From positions 1 to 64,000 of the forward strand of contig JAZRLP010000004.1 of the NCBI GenBank assembly GCA_045646905.1: a stretch of DNA of 64,000 nucleotides, in the 5' to 3' direction. Below the pieces are notes generated by a model. The model had not been told where the DNA came from, made no database searches, and worked only from the letters and a program-made list of their open reading frames with translations. The position numbers and the translations under genes were made by a program. The stretch's first letter is position 1; each line of letters begins with the position of its first letter. Shown here in pieces: positions 44,218-52,846 of this stretch. The DNA is from RGIG4079 sp045646905 (GTDB taxonomy: Bacteria; Bacteroidota; Bacteroidia; Bacteroidales; Muribaculaceae).

Positions 44218-47200
44218 ATGAAGAAAATTTTTACACTAATTTTTCTATTGACGACATGCGCAATAGGAGCTAATGCTGCAACTTACTTAATTAGTAGCAA
44301 AGCAACAACTACTGGCGAAATAGTCACCTACAAAAACATTAATTTTACCGTTGGCACAACTGCTTTTGCCGACTTCAACTCATTTTTAGCTTCACAAATT
44401 GAAGAGAATTCTACTATATATGTTGCCGACGGTACTTATAGTGGGAACGCTACTATTACGACTCAAGGACTTACACTCCTTGGTAACAATGCTTTTTGTG
44501 ATTGGACAGCTACTCGCTCAAACGAATCTACAATCACTGGCACAATTTTCGTAAATGCATCAAATGTAACAATCAACGGGTTTAAATTTACCGAAGGTGG
44601 ACGCATTGAATCTTCGGTTGGCACAAATGCAGCGCCTTTAAGTGGTATCAAGGTTTTATATAACTATTTTACTGGTTCAACAGTAAAACGGTCAACATCT
44701 AATCCCCTTGTGGAAATTGGGAATATAATAGCCAATGCTGATGCGAATTCAACAACTTCACAATGTCGTTATAAAAACTGCGAAGCATCACACAATTACT
44801 TTGAAGGAGATGCCACACACTATCCCAACTGCATTGGTTTTGGTGGAGCATTTGGCACTACAACAGTTGTTGACAACTATTTTTACGACGGAGGAACAAG
44901 TGTATATATCGCTAACGCACAAGGCACCCTAAATATCACCCATAACGCATTTAAAAATGTAGGCAAAACCACCTATACAGCGCCCGATGGTGGCAGCAAA
45001 GGTGATTTCTGTATTGCACTTTATCGTAGTGGATATGCTAATTCAACTACCGTCAACATCATTGCCAACGAATTTGACGGATGCTATGGTCAAACATCTT
45101 TATTCCCTCTCATTCGTGTTTTCCAAGGCAATTCGGGTGGAACCGACCAAGTTTCGCCAAAGAATTATCGAGTAAATGTAAACGAAAATACATTCAAGAA
45201 CAAAACATCTACCCTACCATCGGCAAGCCACGCTCAAGCAGGCGAAAAATTACTTCTTTATAACGACAAAGGTGGTGGTGCTGGCATCATTTTCAATCTT
45301 TCAAACAACCACTACGACAATCGTTTCTATAAATTTGCTTGGGTAACATTGCAAGACGGACAAGGCATTCGCGAAATATATGCCGACCAATTTACCCGCT
45401 TTGATTTAGGTGGAAAAATGTCAACATTCGGCTCAAGTGTGTTAACAGGCACCGATGTTGCCACCCATGCTTCTGGCATAACCCTCGGATCTGCTACAAT
45501 CCTCCAAAGTTTTGACATTGACCCACTTACTGGTGACATGTATTTCATTCAAAAAATGAACGGCTCTCGCATAACAAGTTATAACTCTTTATATGGTTTC
45601 CCATCTACACAAGATGGACTAACTGTGACTCGCGTACCATGTACAAAAATCAACGGATATACCTATACTTATAGCACATCTATTCAATCAATGGAGATTG
45701 GTTATGGTGGTCATGGCACAAATTTATGTTTCGTGCGCGACAAAAATGGTCAAGGATGGTTGTGGAGTGGAGGTAAAGCAACTGTAAAAGATGGCGATGA
45801 CATCTCACAAGCAACTGCTCGTTGGAAATTTGCAAGTGGCACCGACATAAATCTTGATGGTTCAGGAAAGACAGATAGTGGAGTTAAATACTTTGATGCT
45901 TCGGGCTCTGGTTCAAACGACTATCCCGCTTGCGACGAAAATTCACGTTACTTATGTGTAAGGACATCGGGATCGGGTGTTAACACATATCGCATTTATG
46001 ATCTTGATGATGCTCTCAATGACAAACAAACATTATTAAAAACAGTAAAACTCAATAAAGGGGAATTTGCTAATTCATCTATTTCGGGCGATGCCGGGTA
46101 TAACACTTGGGACTTCCAAAGTTTCGACATCAATGGCGACTACATTTATGTACTTGAAGGTTGTAGTGACGAAAATAGCGCTACTTCCGTTGCAGGTGAC
46201 CCTACATTGGTAATCACTTGCTACAACTGGCGTTCAAATGAATATTGCTATCGCACACGCCTTAACTATGCGCGCATTAACAATATTTATGGTGAACCCG
46301 AAGGGATGGTTATCCGTTTTGACCAATATGGCCATGCTAATTTATATGTTGCAGTTCCCCAAGGTGCCGCAGGTGCTCGTAAAATGAATGTTTATAAATA
46401 CATCATTGACTACCACACAGGCTATGACGAGGCAACGGCAAAAGCAACTACACAAGGTGACGATACAAAAACTACTGCCAACTTTGGTTCAGACTATCCA
46501 GCAATTTCATACACTTGCAACACCAATAGTTTAACATTCTCGGCTTCAACATTAGATGAAGCACCTTCTCAAACCGTAAAAATTACAAATGGCGAGTATA
46601 TGCACGGACAATGGTATGGAGTAATTACAGGTGAAGATGGTGATGCATTCACAGTGAGCACAGCTTCTAATAACGCATTCTCAACATCGGCAACTGCAAC
46701 AGTTACATTCACTCCTAAAGCAAATAAATCAACCTACAAAGCCTACCTTCGACTATTTTCTCCTCTTGCAAGTTCAAAATCTGAATCAAACGACATCGTA
46801 ATACCTATTACAGCTACATATACAGGAGCAAACGTTCCCGAAACGCCTACTATTAAAATAAATGCTACAAATGTATCATTATCAACCGAAGTTGGAACAG
46901 AGGTTTCTAAAGACATATATATTCAAGGCTCTGCGTTGACCGGAAATATTATCCTTTCTCTAACTGGAACCGATGCCGACCAATTTAGCATAAGCACGAA
47001 TTCCCTCTCAAGCAATGGGGGGAATGTAACCATTTATTACGACCCATCGGCAAGTGGCACTCATAAAGCTACACTCACTGCATCGGCAAACGGAGCCGAA
47101 GATGTGGAAATAACAATATCGGGTACTGCAAAAGATGCTCCTGCTGTTATAACTGGCTATAATCTCTCTCAAGATTGGGCTCAAACAAGTGGACACCTCA

Positions 47201-48270
47201 CCGCAAACACCAACACTCGTTGGGCAACAGGTTTTGATGGCAAAATTTACATCAATGACCATGCCAATTCAATGCTCTACTATTGGACTGCAAACGGATT
47301 AACCAATACTGGAATTGCATCGGCTGCAGGTACTGCTATCACAAGCGATGAGGCTGGGAACATTATCGTTTCAACCTCAATGTATGCTGGTGGGAACACC
47401 GCAATGAAGGTGCTTCCTGCAAATGGGACATCATTCCAAGACTTGACTCTCACAATGCCCGACGGCGTAACTGCTAATCAAATGCAATATCTTGGCAAAG
47501 CAATTGGCAACATTATGAGTGCCGAAGGTGGTGCGATATTTATCTTCCCCAAAGAAGCTACTGCAGTGGCAAAAATCATCATTAAAAATGGTGTACAAAC
47601 TTCGGCTACCAAGATTGATGTAACTGCTATCACCGCTGATGCGCAATCAATCGCTATTCCGTTGACCAACGACATTAACAGCAATGACATTGTGGCTCGA
47701 GTGCGTGGTTCAAAACATTTCTATTACAACAATGGTTCAAGCTTTGTACCATATGCCGATAATGGAATCAACACTACCCAAGGTGGTACTATATTTACTC
47801 TCAACGGCACATTATATAATGTGCAACCAATAGGCACCCCTGCATATCTCGATGGGTTCCAAATCGTTGATATTACCAACAACTCTATCGTAGCGACTCA
47901 CAATGCACAATTCTCTACTTCAGTTGCTGCTCCTAATGCCAACTGCATCACTGCCGAAGTCGTAGGACAATACGAAGCTAAACTATATCAATATGTCCCC
48001 GGACAAATTGCTGCTCAATACACTTTTAAACTCGCAACCACTGGCATTGATAATGAGATAGCCAATATTGTCAAGGTGAAAGTCGCAGAAAAAAATCTCA
48101 TTGTAGAAGGCATTGATGTTGCTAAAATTGACATATACTCAATCTCAGGTATTATGACTGCAACTCAACTCAATAGCAACACTATAAACCTCGCAAGTTA
48201 CAAAGGTGTATATATCGCTGTTGTAACCGACCAAGATGGCAATCGCACAACTCACAAAGTAGTTTTATAG
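44218..48270 (+). CDS. Giant secreted protein, paralogue 4, with two Ig-like domains and shared C-terminal module
   Basis: 1350 residues from the ATG at 44218 (MKKIFTLIFLLTTCAIGANA signal). Residues about 22-407: beta-helix (TYLISSKAT, LTLLGNNAFCDW, INGFKFTEGGRIESS), closest to paralogues 1 and 3. Residues about 427-734: propeller (FDIDPLTGDMYFIQ, GYGGHGTNLCFVRDKNGQ, CYNWRSNEY, YGEPEGM). Residues about 757-870: first Ig-like domain; 874-974: an extra Ig-like domain (IKINATNVSLSTEVGTEVSK) not in the others. Residues about 977-1271 are nearly the same as in paralogue 3 (QDWAQTSGHLTANTNTRWA onwards). The tail ends GVYIAVVTDQDGNRTTHKVVL in part. Own promoter and terminator. Confidence 0.8.
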   Translation: MKKIFTLIFLLTTCAIGANAATYLISSKATTTGEIVTYKNINFTVGTTAFADFNSFLASQIEENSTIYVADGTYSGNATITTQGLTLLGNNAFCDWTATRSNESTITGTIFVNASNVTINGFKFTEGGRIESSVGTNAAPLSGIKVLYNYFTGSTVKRSTSNPLVEIGNIIANADANSTTSQCRYKNCEASHNYFEGDATHYPNCIGFGGAFGTTTVVDNYFYDGGTSVYIANAQGTLNITHNAFKNVGKTTYTAPDGGSKGDFCIALYRSGYANSTTVNIIANEFDGCYGQTSLFPLIRVFQGNSGGTDQVSPKNYRVNVNENTFKNKTSTLPSASHAQAGEKLLLYNDKGGGAGIIFNLSNNHYDNRFYKFAWVTLQDGQGIREIYADQFTRFDLGGKMSTFGSSVLTGTDVATHASGITLGSATILQSFDIDPLTGDMYFIQKMNGSRITSYNSLYGFPSTQDGLTVTRVPCTKINGYTYTYSTSIQSMEIGYGGHGTNLCFVRDKNGQGWLWSGGKATVKDGDDISQATARWKFASGTDINLDGSGKTDSGVKYFDASGSGSNDYPACDENSRYLCVRTSGSGVNTYRIYDLDDALNDKQTLLKTVKLNKGEFANSSISGDAGYNTWDFQSFDINGDYIYVLEGCSDENSATSVAGDPTLVITCYNWRSNEYCYRTRLNYARINNIYGEPEGMVIRFDQYGHANLYVAVPQGAAGARKMNVYKYIIDYHTGYDEATAKATTQGDDTKTTANFGSDYPAISYTCNTNSLTFSASTLDEAPSQTVKITNGEYMHGQWYGVITGEDGDAFTVSTASNNAFSTSATATVTFTPKANKSTYKAYLRLFSPLASSKSESNDIVIPITATYTGANVPETPTIKINATNVSLSTEVGTEVSKDIYIQGSALTGNIILSLTGTDADQFSISTNSLSSNGGNVTIYYDPSASGTHKATLTASANGAEDVEITISGTAKDAPAVITGYNLSQDWAQTSGHLTANTNTRWATGFDGKIYINDHANSMLYYWTANGLTNTGIASAAGTAITSDEAGNIIVSTSMYAGGNTAMKVLPANGTSFQDLTLTMPDGVTANQMQYLGKAIGNIMSAEGGAIFIFPKEATAVAKIIIKNGVQTSATKIDVTAITADAQSIAIPLTNDINSNDIVARVRGSKHFYYNNGSSFVPYADNGINTTQGGTIFTLNGTLYNVQPIGTPAYLDGFQIVDITNNSIVATHNAQFSTSVAAPNANCITAEVVGQYEAKLYQYVPGQIAAQYTFKLATTGIDNEIANIVKVKVAEKNLIVEGIDVAKIDIYSISGIMTATQLNSNTINLASYKGVYIAVVTDQDGNRTTHKVVL

Positions 48271-48294
48271 AGAATATTGCACTCCACATAATAT

Positions 48295-48333
48295 AAAATA
48301 GGCTGTAGCATTTTTTGCCACAGCCTATTTTAT
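48295..48333. terminator. Terminator after paralogue 4
   Basis: Arms 48295-48306 and 48320-48331 (AAAATAGGCTGT and complement), T-rich on both sides; it can also serve the convergent SPOR-protein gene. Confidence 0.85.
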
Positions 48334-48350
48334 GTTTTATTCACTCCTCA

Positions 48351-49256
48351 TCACTTCACAACTCCTCGGTAAAGCCATGCGTCGGGGTGATCTTTTTTAA
48401 CGATTGAGTCCATATAAAGTTGTGCGTCGGCTTTCTTAAGGCTTCGGAACACTGCTATACTATATTTATTGTCTTTAGAAATTACATATGCATCTTTATA
48501 ACTGCTTTCCTTAGCCAACCTTTGTGCTTTTTCTTCATCTTTAATCGTTGTTATAACCACATGGTAGGCAGTATCGGTATCAGCGCCCGAACGAGTAGGC
48601 ATCTCAATTGCTGGAGTTTGCTTAATCATATTACTATCCACCTCCGATTGATCTTTAGCAATTTCGGTTACAACGGTATCAACAACAGGTGCAACTATTT
48701 TTAGCGAATCGGGATGTGTTTTCGATGAATCTACAGCAACAGTCTTCACCTCAAAGAGACTTTTTACCCACTGTGGTTCATTATTAATCTTTATTGCCAC
48801 AACTGCTATAATTCCTGCAATTAACACACCTGTATATAAAGCCCACTCGGGCACGCCCAATATTCGACGATGATGCTCGGTCGATTCTTCATTTGCTACA
48901 ATATCCATTTCCTCTTCGCTATGAGTCGATGTTTCTTGAGCCTCTTGTTGGTTGTCATCATTTTGTGCGCCAAAAATTATTTCCTCACCCTCTGCCTCAT
49001 CGACAATATCATCAGTAACAGTCCCCAACTCTTCTTCGTCAACCTCAAGAGGTTCAGTATCAAGGATTATTTGAGATTTAGCCTCGGGTTGTGACTCACT
49101 CATTCCTTCCAATTTGTCTTCAGTGCTCGATTGGACCTCTTGGTCGAGATTTTCATCTTGGGGCAAAGTTTTTTCGATTGGTTTGCCACAGTTATAACAG
49201 AAATTAGCATTAGGTATTAAATCAAATCCACATTGTGGACACTTATTTGATTGCAT
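48351..49256 (-). CDS. Membrane protein with N-terminal zinc ribbon and C-terminal SPOR domain
   Basis: 301 residues. C6-x2-C9 and C20-x2-C23 (CPQCG, CYNCG) form a zinc ribbon. Residues 30-130 are very acidic and probably unfolded. One transmembrane helix spans about 138-157 (WALYTGVLIAGIIAVVAIKI). The periplasmic part ends in a SPOR domain, about 228-301 (YHVVITTIKDEEKAQRLAKE; KYSIAVFRSLKKADAQLYMD), which binds denuded glycan strands of peptidoglycan at division septa. It thus connects a cytoplasmic ribbon to the cell wall. Role in division or wall sensing is inferred. Single gene with its own promoter at 49293-49323. Confidence 0.85.
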   Translation of the reverse strand: MQSNKCPQCGFDLIPNANFCYNCGKPIEKTLPQDENLDQEVQSSTEDKLEGMSESQPEAKSQIILDTEPLEVDEEELGTVTDDIVDEAEGEEIIFGAQNDDNQQEAQETSTHSEEEMDIVANEESTEHHRRILGVPEWALYTGVLIAGIIAVVAIKINNEPQWVKSLFEVKTVAVDSSKTHPDSLKIVAPVVDTVVTEIAKDQSEVDSNMIKQTPAIEMPTRSGADTDTAYHVVITTIKDEEKAQRLAKESSYKDAYVISKDNKYSIAVFRSLKKADAQLYMDSIVKKDHPDAWLYRGVVK

Positions 49257-49292
49257 AATGATTTTATATTAGATTTAGTTTTTTATGAATTA

Positions 49293-49323
49293 CAAAAGTA
49301 ATCAATTATTGTCCAATGCCCAA
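49293..49323 (-). promoter_or_regulatory. Promoter of the SPOR-domain protein
   Basis: Minus strand: TTG, 20 bases, TACTTTTG (49293-49300). Confidence 0.6.
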
Positions 49324-49365
49324 TGATTGGATGTGATTTTTCACCAAAAAACTTAATATATAAAA

Positions 49366-49397
49366 ACAAAAAAGGCTGACTGCTAAAGCAATCAACC
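49366..49397 (-). terminator. Terminator of the tRNA-Gly-Gly-Leu operon
   Basis: Minus-strand hairpin GGTTGATTGC-TTTA-GCAGTCAGCC (two G-T pairs) followed by T6. Confidence 0.8.
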
Positions 49398-49414
49398 TAA
49401 TATTCAATGAAAAG

Positions 49415-49498
49415 TGTCCGAGATGAGATTCGAACTCACACAGCCGCACGGCCACTACCCCCTCAAAGTAGCGTGTCTACCAATTCCACCACCCGGAC
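49415..49498 (-). tRNA. tRNA-Leu (anticodon GAG)
   Basis: 84 bases with a long variable arm (class II). Acceptor GTCCGGG pairs with CTCGGAC; anticodon loop TTGAGGG. CCA is not encoded. Confidence 0.93.
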
Positions 49499-49536
49499 GA
49501 GTATCAATCTCTGAAACGAGACGGCAAAAAAATTAG

Positions 49537-49609
49537 AGCGAAAAACGGGACTCGAACCCGCGACCCCAACCTTGGCAAGGTTGTGCTCTACCAACTGAGC
49601 TATTTTCGC
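49537..49609 (-). tRNA. tRNA-Gly (anticodon GCC)
   Basis: Acceptor GCGAAAA pairs with TTTTCGC; anticodon stem AACCT/AGGTT around TGCCA gives GCC. Second gene of a three-tRNA operon. Confidence 0.97.
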
Positions 49610-49656
49610 AATTCTAATCTCTTTTCAAAGACTGATGTATTTCATTGTTCTCTTTG

Positions 49657-49729
49657 AGCGAAAAACGGGACTCGAACCCGCGACCCCAACCTTGGCAAGG
49701 TTGTGCTCTACCAACTGAGCTATTTTCGC
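49657..49729 (-). tRNA. tRNA-Gly (anticodon GCC), identical copy
   Basis: Identical to the copy at 49537, 120 bases away; first gene of the tRNA operon. Confidence 0.97.
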
Positions 49730-49739
49730 AATTGCGATG

Positions 49740-49770
49740 CAAAGGTAGGCATTATTTTTGAATTAGCAAA
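49740..49770 (-). promoter_or_regulatory. Promoter of the tRNA-Gly-Gly-Leu operon
   Basis: Minus strand: TTTG (49767-49770), 19 bases, TACCTTTG (49740-49747), ten bases before the first tRNA. Confidence 0.85.
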
Positions 49771-49930
49771 TGTTTTACCTATTTTTTTTCAAAATATTTT
49801 TGAGCAAAATTCCACATTTTTCACTAAACAAATAAATATCAACACATTAAAACTTTAAATATTTTTACCTCAAATGTTACTTTTTTTCAAAATTAATTTC
49901 AACTAATTTTATAAAATGAATTCATTGACG

Positions 49931-49938
49931 TAACTTTG
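49931..49938 (+). promoter_or_regulatory. -7 box TAACTTTG for acyltransferase-ugd
   Basis: TAACTTTG 20 bases before the GTG start; TTTT replaces TTTG at the -33 distance (20-base spacer). Confidence 0.55.
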
Positions 49939-49958
49939 CAGATATTTTTAATAAAAAA

Positions 49959-50969
49959 GTGCGCAACCCTATTTTTGATATAATGAAATTTGTAGCTATC
50001 ATCGCCATGATAGTGGGTCATTGCGTGCACGATTGGCGATTTTTTTTGGTATATCCGTGGCATATGCCACTCTTTTTTATTGTAAGTGGATATTTCTTCA
50101 AGCCATTAAACATTGGCACTATTATAAAGCAGAACTTTCAACGACTCATTATTCCTTATTTTATCAGTTCCATCCTTGTCATTTGTGGTTCATACATTCT
50201 TAATGATGAAAATGCCTATGCTAACATTTCAACCATTTCTCTAACCCTATTATTAGGAGGTGGCAATCTTGATTTCAGTCCATACTATGGTATTGGTTGG
50301 TTTTTTGTCGCACTATTTTTTGGCCATATAATTTATGGCATAATACACAAATATTCTAAAAGCCCCACATCCGTGACTATTTGGTCCATTATAGTGTCGT
50401 GCATGGGATACATCATTGGCACAAAATATGGAAGATATATTCCATTTCAACTCTCGCAAGCATGTATCAGCATTATATTTTTACACATAGGATATCTTTC
50501 AAGCAAGCATCTATCTATTCCCATAAAATCCCATCAATGGATATGGTGGAGTCTTTCAATTATATTCCTATCAGCATCAATCTACTTTGGAGCATTAGAT
50601 ATGTTTACCAACAAATACACCTTTTTCCCCATCAACATTCTTGGAGCAATAGGTGGAACATTCATCGTTATGCAACTATGCTATTTATGTACAATATATA
50701 CGCCTAAAATAGCGTTAAGATTAGCGCAATTGGGCTCTATATCAATACTCATTTACATAGTACATCTTTTAGAGCATTCTTTAAATTTATCATTAAAAAC
50801 AACTACCTATATTTTGTCGCATTTTGGCAATTATGAACAAACTATTATTGAAAAAATACTTTTCTCGCTAATTATTTCGTTATTACTATATAATATTCCG
50901 ATAGTGCGACGCGTTTTTCGACTATCTAAAAATCCTCAATACATCGATATCAAAACATCAAAATTATGA
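49959..50969 (+). CDS. Membrane acyltransferase of the acyltransferase-3 (OafA-like) family
   Basis: 336 residues with about ten transmembrane helices. The start is a GTG at 49959: it keeps RNPIFDIMKFVAIIAMIVGH, and the segment R-N-x-x-F-D-x-x-K before the first helix is conserved in the family; the next ATG (49983) would cut it off. The motif IVGHCVHDW holds the catalytic histidine region, and an Arg-rich loop follows. These enzymes transfer acetyl or other acyl groups to sugars of surface polysaccharides. The stop codon overlaps the ugd start (ATGA), so both are translationally coupled and act together in surface glycan synthesis. Confidence 0.88.
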   Translation: MRNPIFDIMKFVAIIAMIVGHCVHDWRFFLVYPWHMPLFFIVSGYFFKPLNIGTIIKQNFQRLIIPYFISSILVICGSYILNDENAYANISTISLTLLLGGGNLDFSPYYGIGWFFVALFFGHIIYGIIHKYSKSPTSVTIWSIIVSCMGYIIGTKYGRYIPFQLSQACISIIFLHIGYLSSKHLSIPIKSHQWIWWSLSIIFLSASIYFGALDMFTNKYTFFPINILGAIGGTFIVMQLCYLCTIYTPKIALRLAQLGSISILIYIVHLLEHSLNLSLKTTTYILSHFGNYEQTIIEKILFSLIISLLLYNIPIVRRVFRLSKNPQYIDIKTSKL

Positions 50970-52276
50970 ATATAGCTATCGTAGGGACCGGATATGTAGG
51001 GCTTGTTTCGGGGACATGCTTCTCCGATATGGGCATTAATGTTACATGCGTAGATGTTGACCAAACAAAAATAGACAATCTCAAGAAGGGCATCATCCCC
51101 ATTTACGAACCAGGTCTTGAAGAAATGGTAAAAAAGAACATCAAGGCTGGTCGCTTAAAATTTGAAACCGACCTCACCCGTGTTCTTGATGATGTTGATG
51201 TTGTGTTTAGTGCTGTAGGTACTCCTCCCGACGAAGATGGCAGCGCCGATCTCAAATATGTGCTTGCCGTAGCTCGTACAATAGGCCAAAACATCAACAA
51301 ATACACTGTCATTGTAACCAAAAGTACAGTTCCCGTAGGCACTGCTGCAAAAGTAAAAGCTACCATTCAAGAGGAACTAGATCGCCGAGGCGTGAACATT
51401 GAGTTTGATGTTGCATCAAACCCTGAATTCCTCAAAGAAGGTGCTGCTATAAAAGACTTTATGAGTCCCGACCGCGTGGTTGTGGGAGTAGAAAGCGAAC
51501 GCGCTCGCAAAATTATGACTCGACTCTACAAGCCATTTATGCTCGTTAACGATCGCATGATTTTCACCGACATTCCCTCGGCCGAAATGATAAAATATGC
51601 AGCAAATGCAATGCTTGCTACTCGCATTTCATTCATGAACGACATTGCTAACCTGTGTGAACTTGTTGGTGCCGATGTTAATATGGTGCGCAAAGGGATT
51701 GGCTCGGATAATCGTATTGGGAAAAAATTCCTCTATCCAGGATGTGGATATGGAGGTAGTTGCTTCCCAAAAGATGTAAAAGCGCTAATCAAAACTGCCG
51801 AAAAAGCCGGATATTCTATGCGCGTATTAAAAGCCGTTGAAGAGGTCAACGAACGACAAAAAGAGGTCCTTTTTGACAAACTCTTAAAACATTTTAATGG
51901 CGACATCACAGGCAAAACGATAGCGATATGGGGACTTGCATTCAAGCCCGAGACCGACGACATGCGCGAAGCTCCTTCATTAATACTCATTGATAAAATA
52001 ATTACAGCAGGAGGCAAAGTTAAGGTTTATGACCCTATTGCCATCGAAGAATGCCAACGACGCATCGGCAACAAAGTCACTTACGGCACCGACATGTATG
52101 ATGCAGCCCTTGATGCCGACGCACTTCTACTCGTTACCGAGTGGCGTGAATTCCGATTCCCCAACTTCACGATACTCGGCAAAGTGATGAAAGAAAAAGT
52201 AATCATCGACGGCCGAAACATCTACGACCGCAACGAACTCGACCAACACGAATTTACTTATTATAAAATAGGATAA
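50966..52276 (+). CDS. ugd: UDP-glucose 6-dehydrogenase
   Basis: Oxidises UDP-glucose to UDP-glucuronate with NAD+, giving the acidic sugar for capsule or O-antigen. The 436 residues begin with the NAD-binding MNIAIVGTGYVGLVSG; the catalytic cysteine is C266 in GYGGSCFPKD. The UDP-binding C-terminal domain has WGLAFKPETDDMREAPS and ALLLVTEWREF. ATG overlaps the stop of the acyltransferase gene by four bases. A strong terminator follows. UDP-mannose/ManNAc dehydrogenases are related, but this length and motif set fit Ugd. Confidence 0.95.
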   Translation: MNIAIVGTGYVGLVSGTCFSDMGINVTCVDVDQTKIDNLKKGIIPIYEPGLEEMVKKNIKAGRLKFETDLTRVLDDVDVVFSAVGTPPDEDGSADLKYVLAVARTIGQNINKYTVIVTKSTVPVGTAAKVKATIQEELDRRGVNIEFDVASNPEFLKEGAAIKDFMSPDRVVVGVESERARKIMTRLYKPFMLVNDRMIFTDIPSAEMIKYAANAMLATRISFMNDIANLCELVGADVNMVRKGIGSDNRIGKKFLYPGCGYGGSCFPKDVKALIKTAEKAGYSMRVLKAVEEVNERQKEVLFDKLLKHFNGDITGKTIAIWGLAFKPETDDMREAPSLILIDKIITAGGKVKVYDPIAIEECQRRIGNKVTYGTDMYDAALDADALLLVTEWREFRFPNFTILGKVMKEKVIIDGRNIYDRNELDQHEFTYYKIG

Positions 52277-52281
52277 AAATA

Positions 52282-52313
52282 AAAAAAGGCACTATATAAA
52301 GTGCCTTTTTTAT
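52282..52313 (+). terminator. Terminator of acyltransferase-ugd
   Basis: Arms AAAAAAGGCACT (52282-52293) and AGTGCCTTTTTT (52300-52311); A- and T-runs make it work for the convergent tmRNA too. Confidence 0.9.
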
Positions 52314-52321
52314 TACCATTG

Positions 52322-52718
52322 TGGAGCTGGAGGGGTTTGAACCCTCGTCCAAACGCGGAACTAATGAGCTTTCTACACGCTTAGTCTTTTCTTGGTTTTC
52401 GTGTAGTGGCAGGCAAAAGACAACCAACCACAACCTTAGCCTCTAAAAATTTCGGCAACCGCGCGAGACACTTGGTCACCTATTCCCGATTTACCTGCAC
52501 CACCTGATCAATCCGTCTCGGAAAAAGGACAATTGGGTGATGTCTTGTCTCCGCAACTGTTGCAGAGATTAAGCTAATCTACTATACTTCAATTAAGCAG
52601 CAAGAGCGTAGTTATTTTCGCCATTTAAAATTGCGATGTCCCTGATTAAAGAGAGTAGGCATCATTTCTCTGCGTGCTTACACACCACCTCTACACGCTG
52701 TCAAAGCCAGTCAGCCCC
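52322..52718 (-). ncRNA. ssrA: Transfer-messenger RNA (tmRNA)
   Basis: Rescues stalled ribosomes. The 5' end GGGGCTGACTGGCTTTGACA pairs through GGGGCTG with the 3' end CAGCTCC; the T arm is GGTTCAAACCCCT. The open reading frame, minus strand 52593-52622, encodes the degradation tag GENNYALAA followed by TAA, the form I associate with Porphyromonas-type Bacteroidales. CCA is not encoded. The length of about 397 bases is normal. It converges on ugd and diverges from the antiporter gene. Confidence 0.96.
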
Positions 52719-52755
52719 GTTTGCGTTATTTTGCAGAACTAATGTTATAGCGATG

Positions 52756-52763
52756 CAAAGATA
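52756..52763 (-). promoter_or_regulatory. -7 box TATCTTTG for tmRNA
   Basis: Minus strand TATCTTTG, 38 bases upstream of the mature 5' end; -33 box not clear. It sits back to back with the antiporter promoter. Confidence 0.55.
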
Positions 52764-52773
52764 GTGAAATATT

Positions 52774-52804
52774 TTTGTTTTGACTGCGCAATTCACTAAT
52801 TTTG
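52774..52804 (+). promoter_or_regulatory. Promoter of the NhaC antiporter gene
   Basis: TTTG (52774-52777), 19 bases, TAATTTTG (52797-52804). It supports the TTG start 43 bases further on. Confidence 0.8.
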
Positions 52805-52846
52805 CACTTCAATTTCATTATATAAACATTATTTGTCCTATTTAGT

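Noticed and set aside
32129..48270. Annotation of the four paralogues as chondroitinase/alginate lyase enzymes
   Set aside because: Only the fold resembles PL6; no catalytic signature was found, so an enzyme name would be unsupported.
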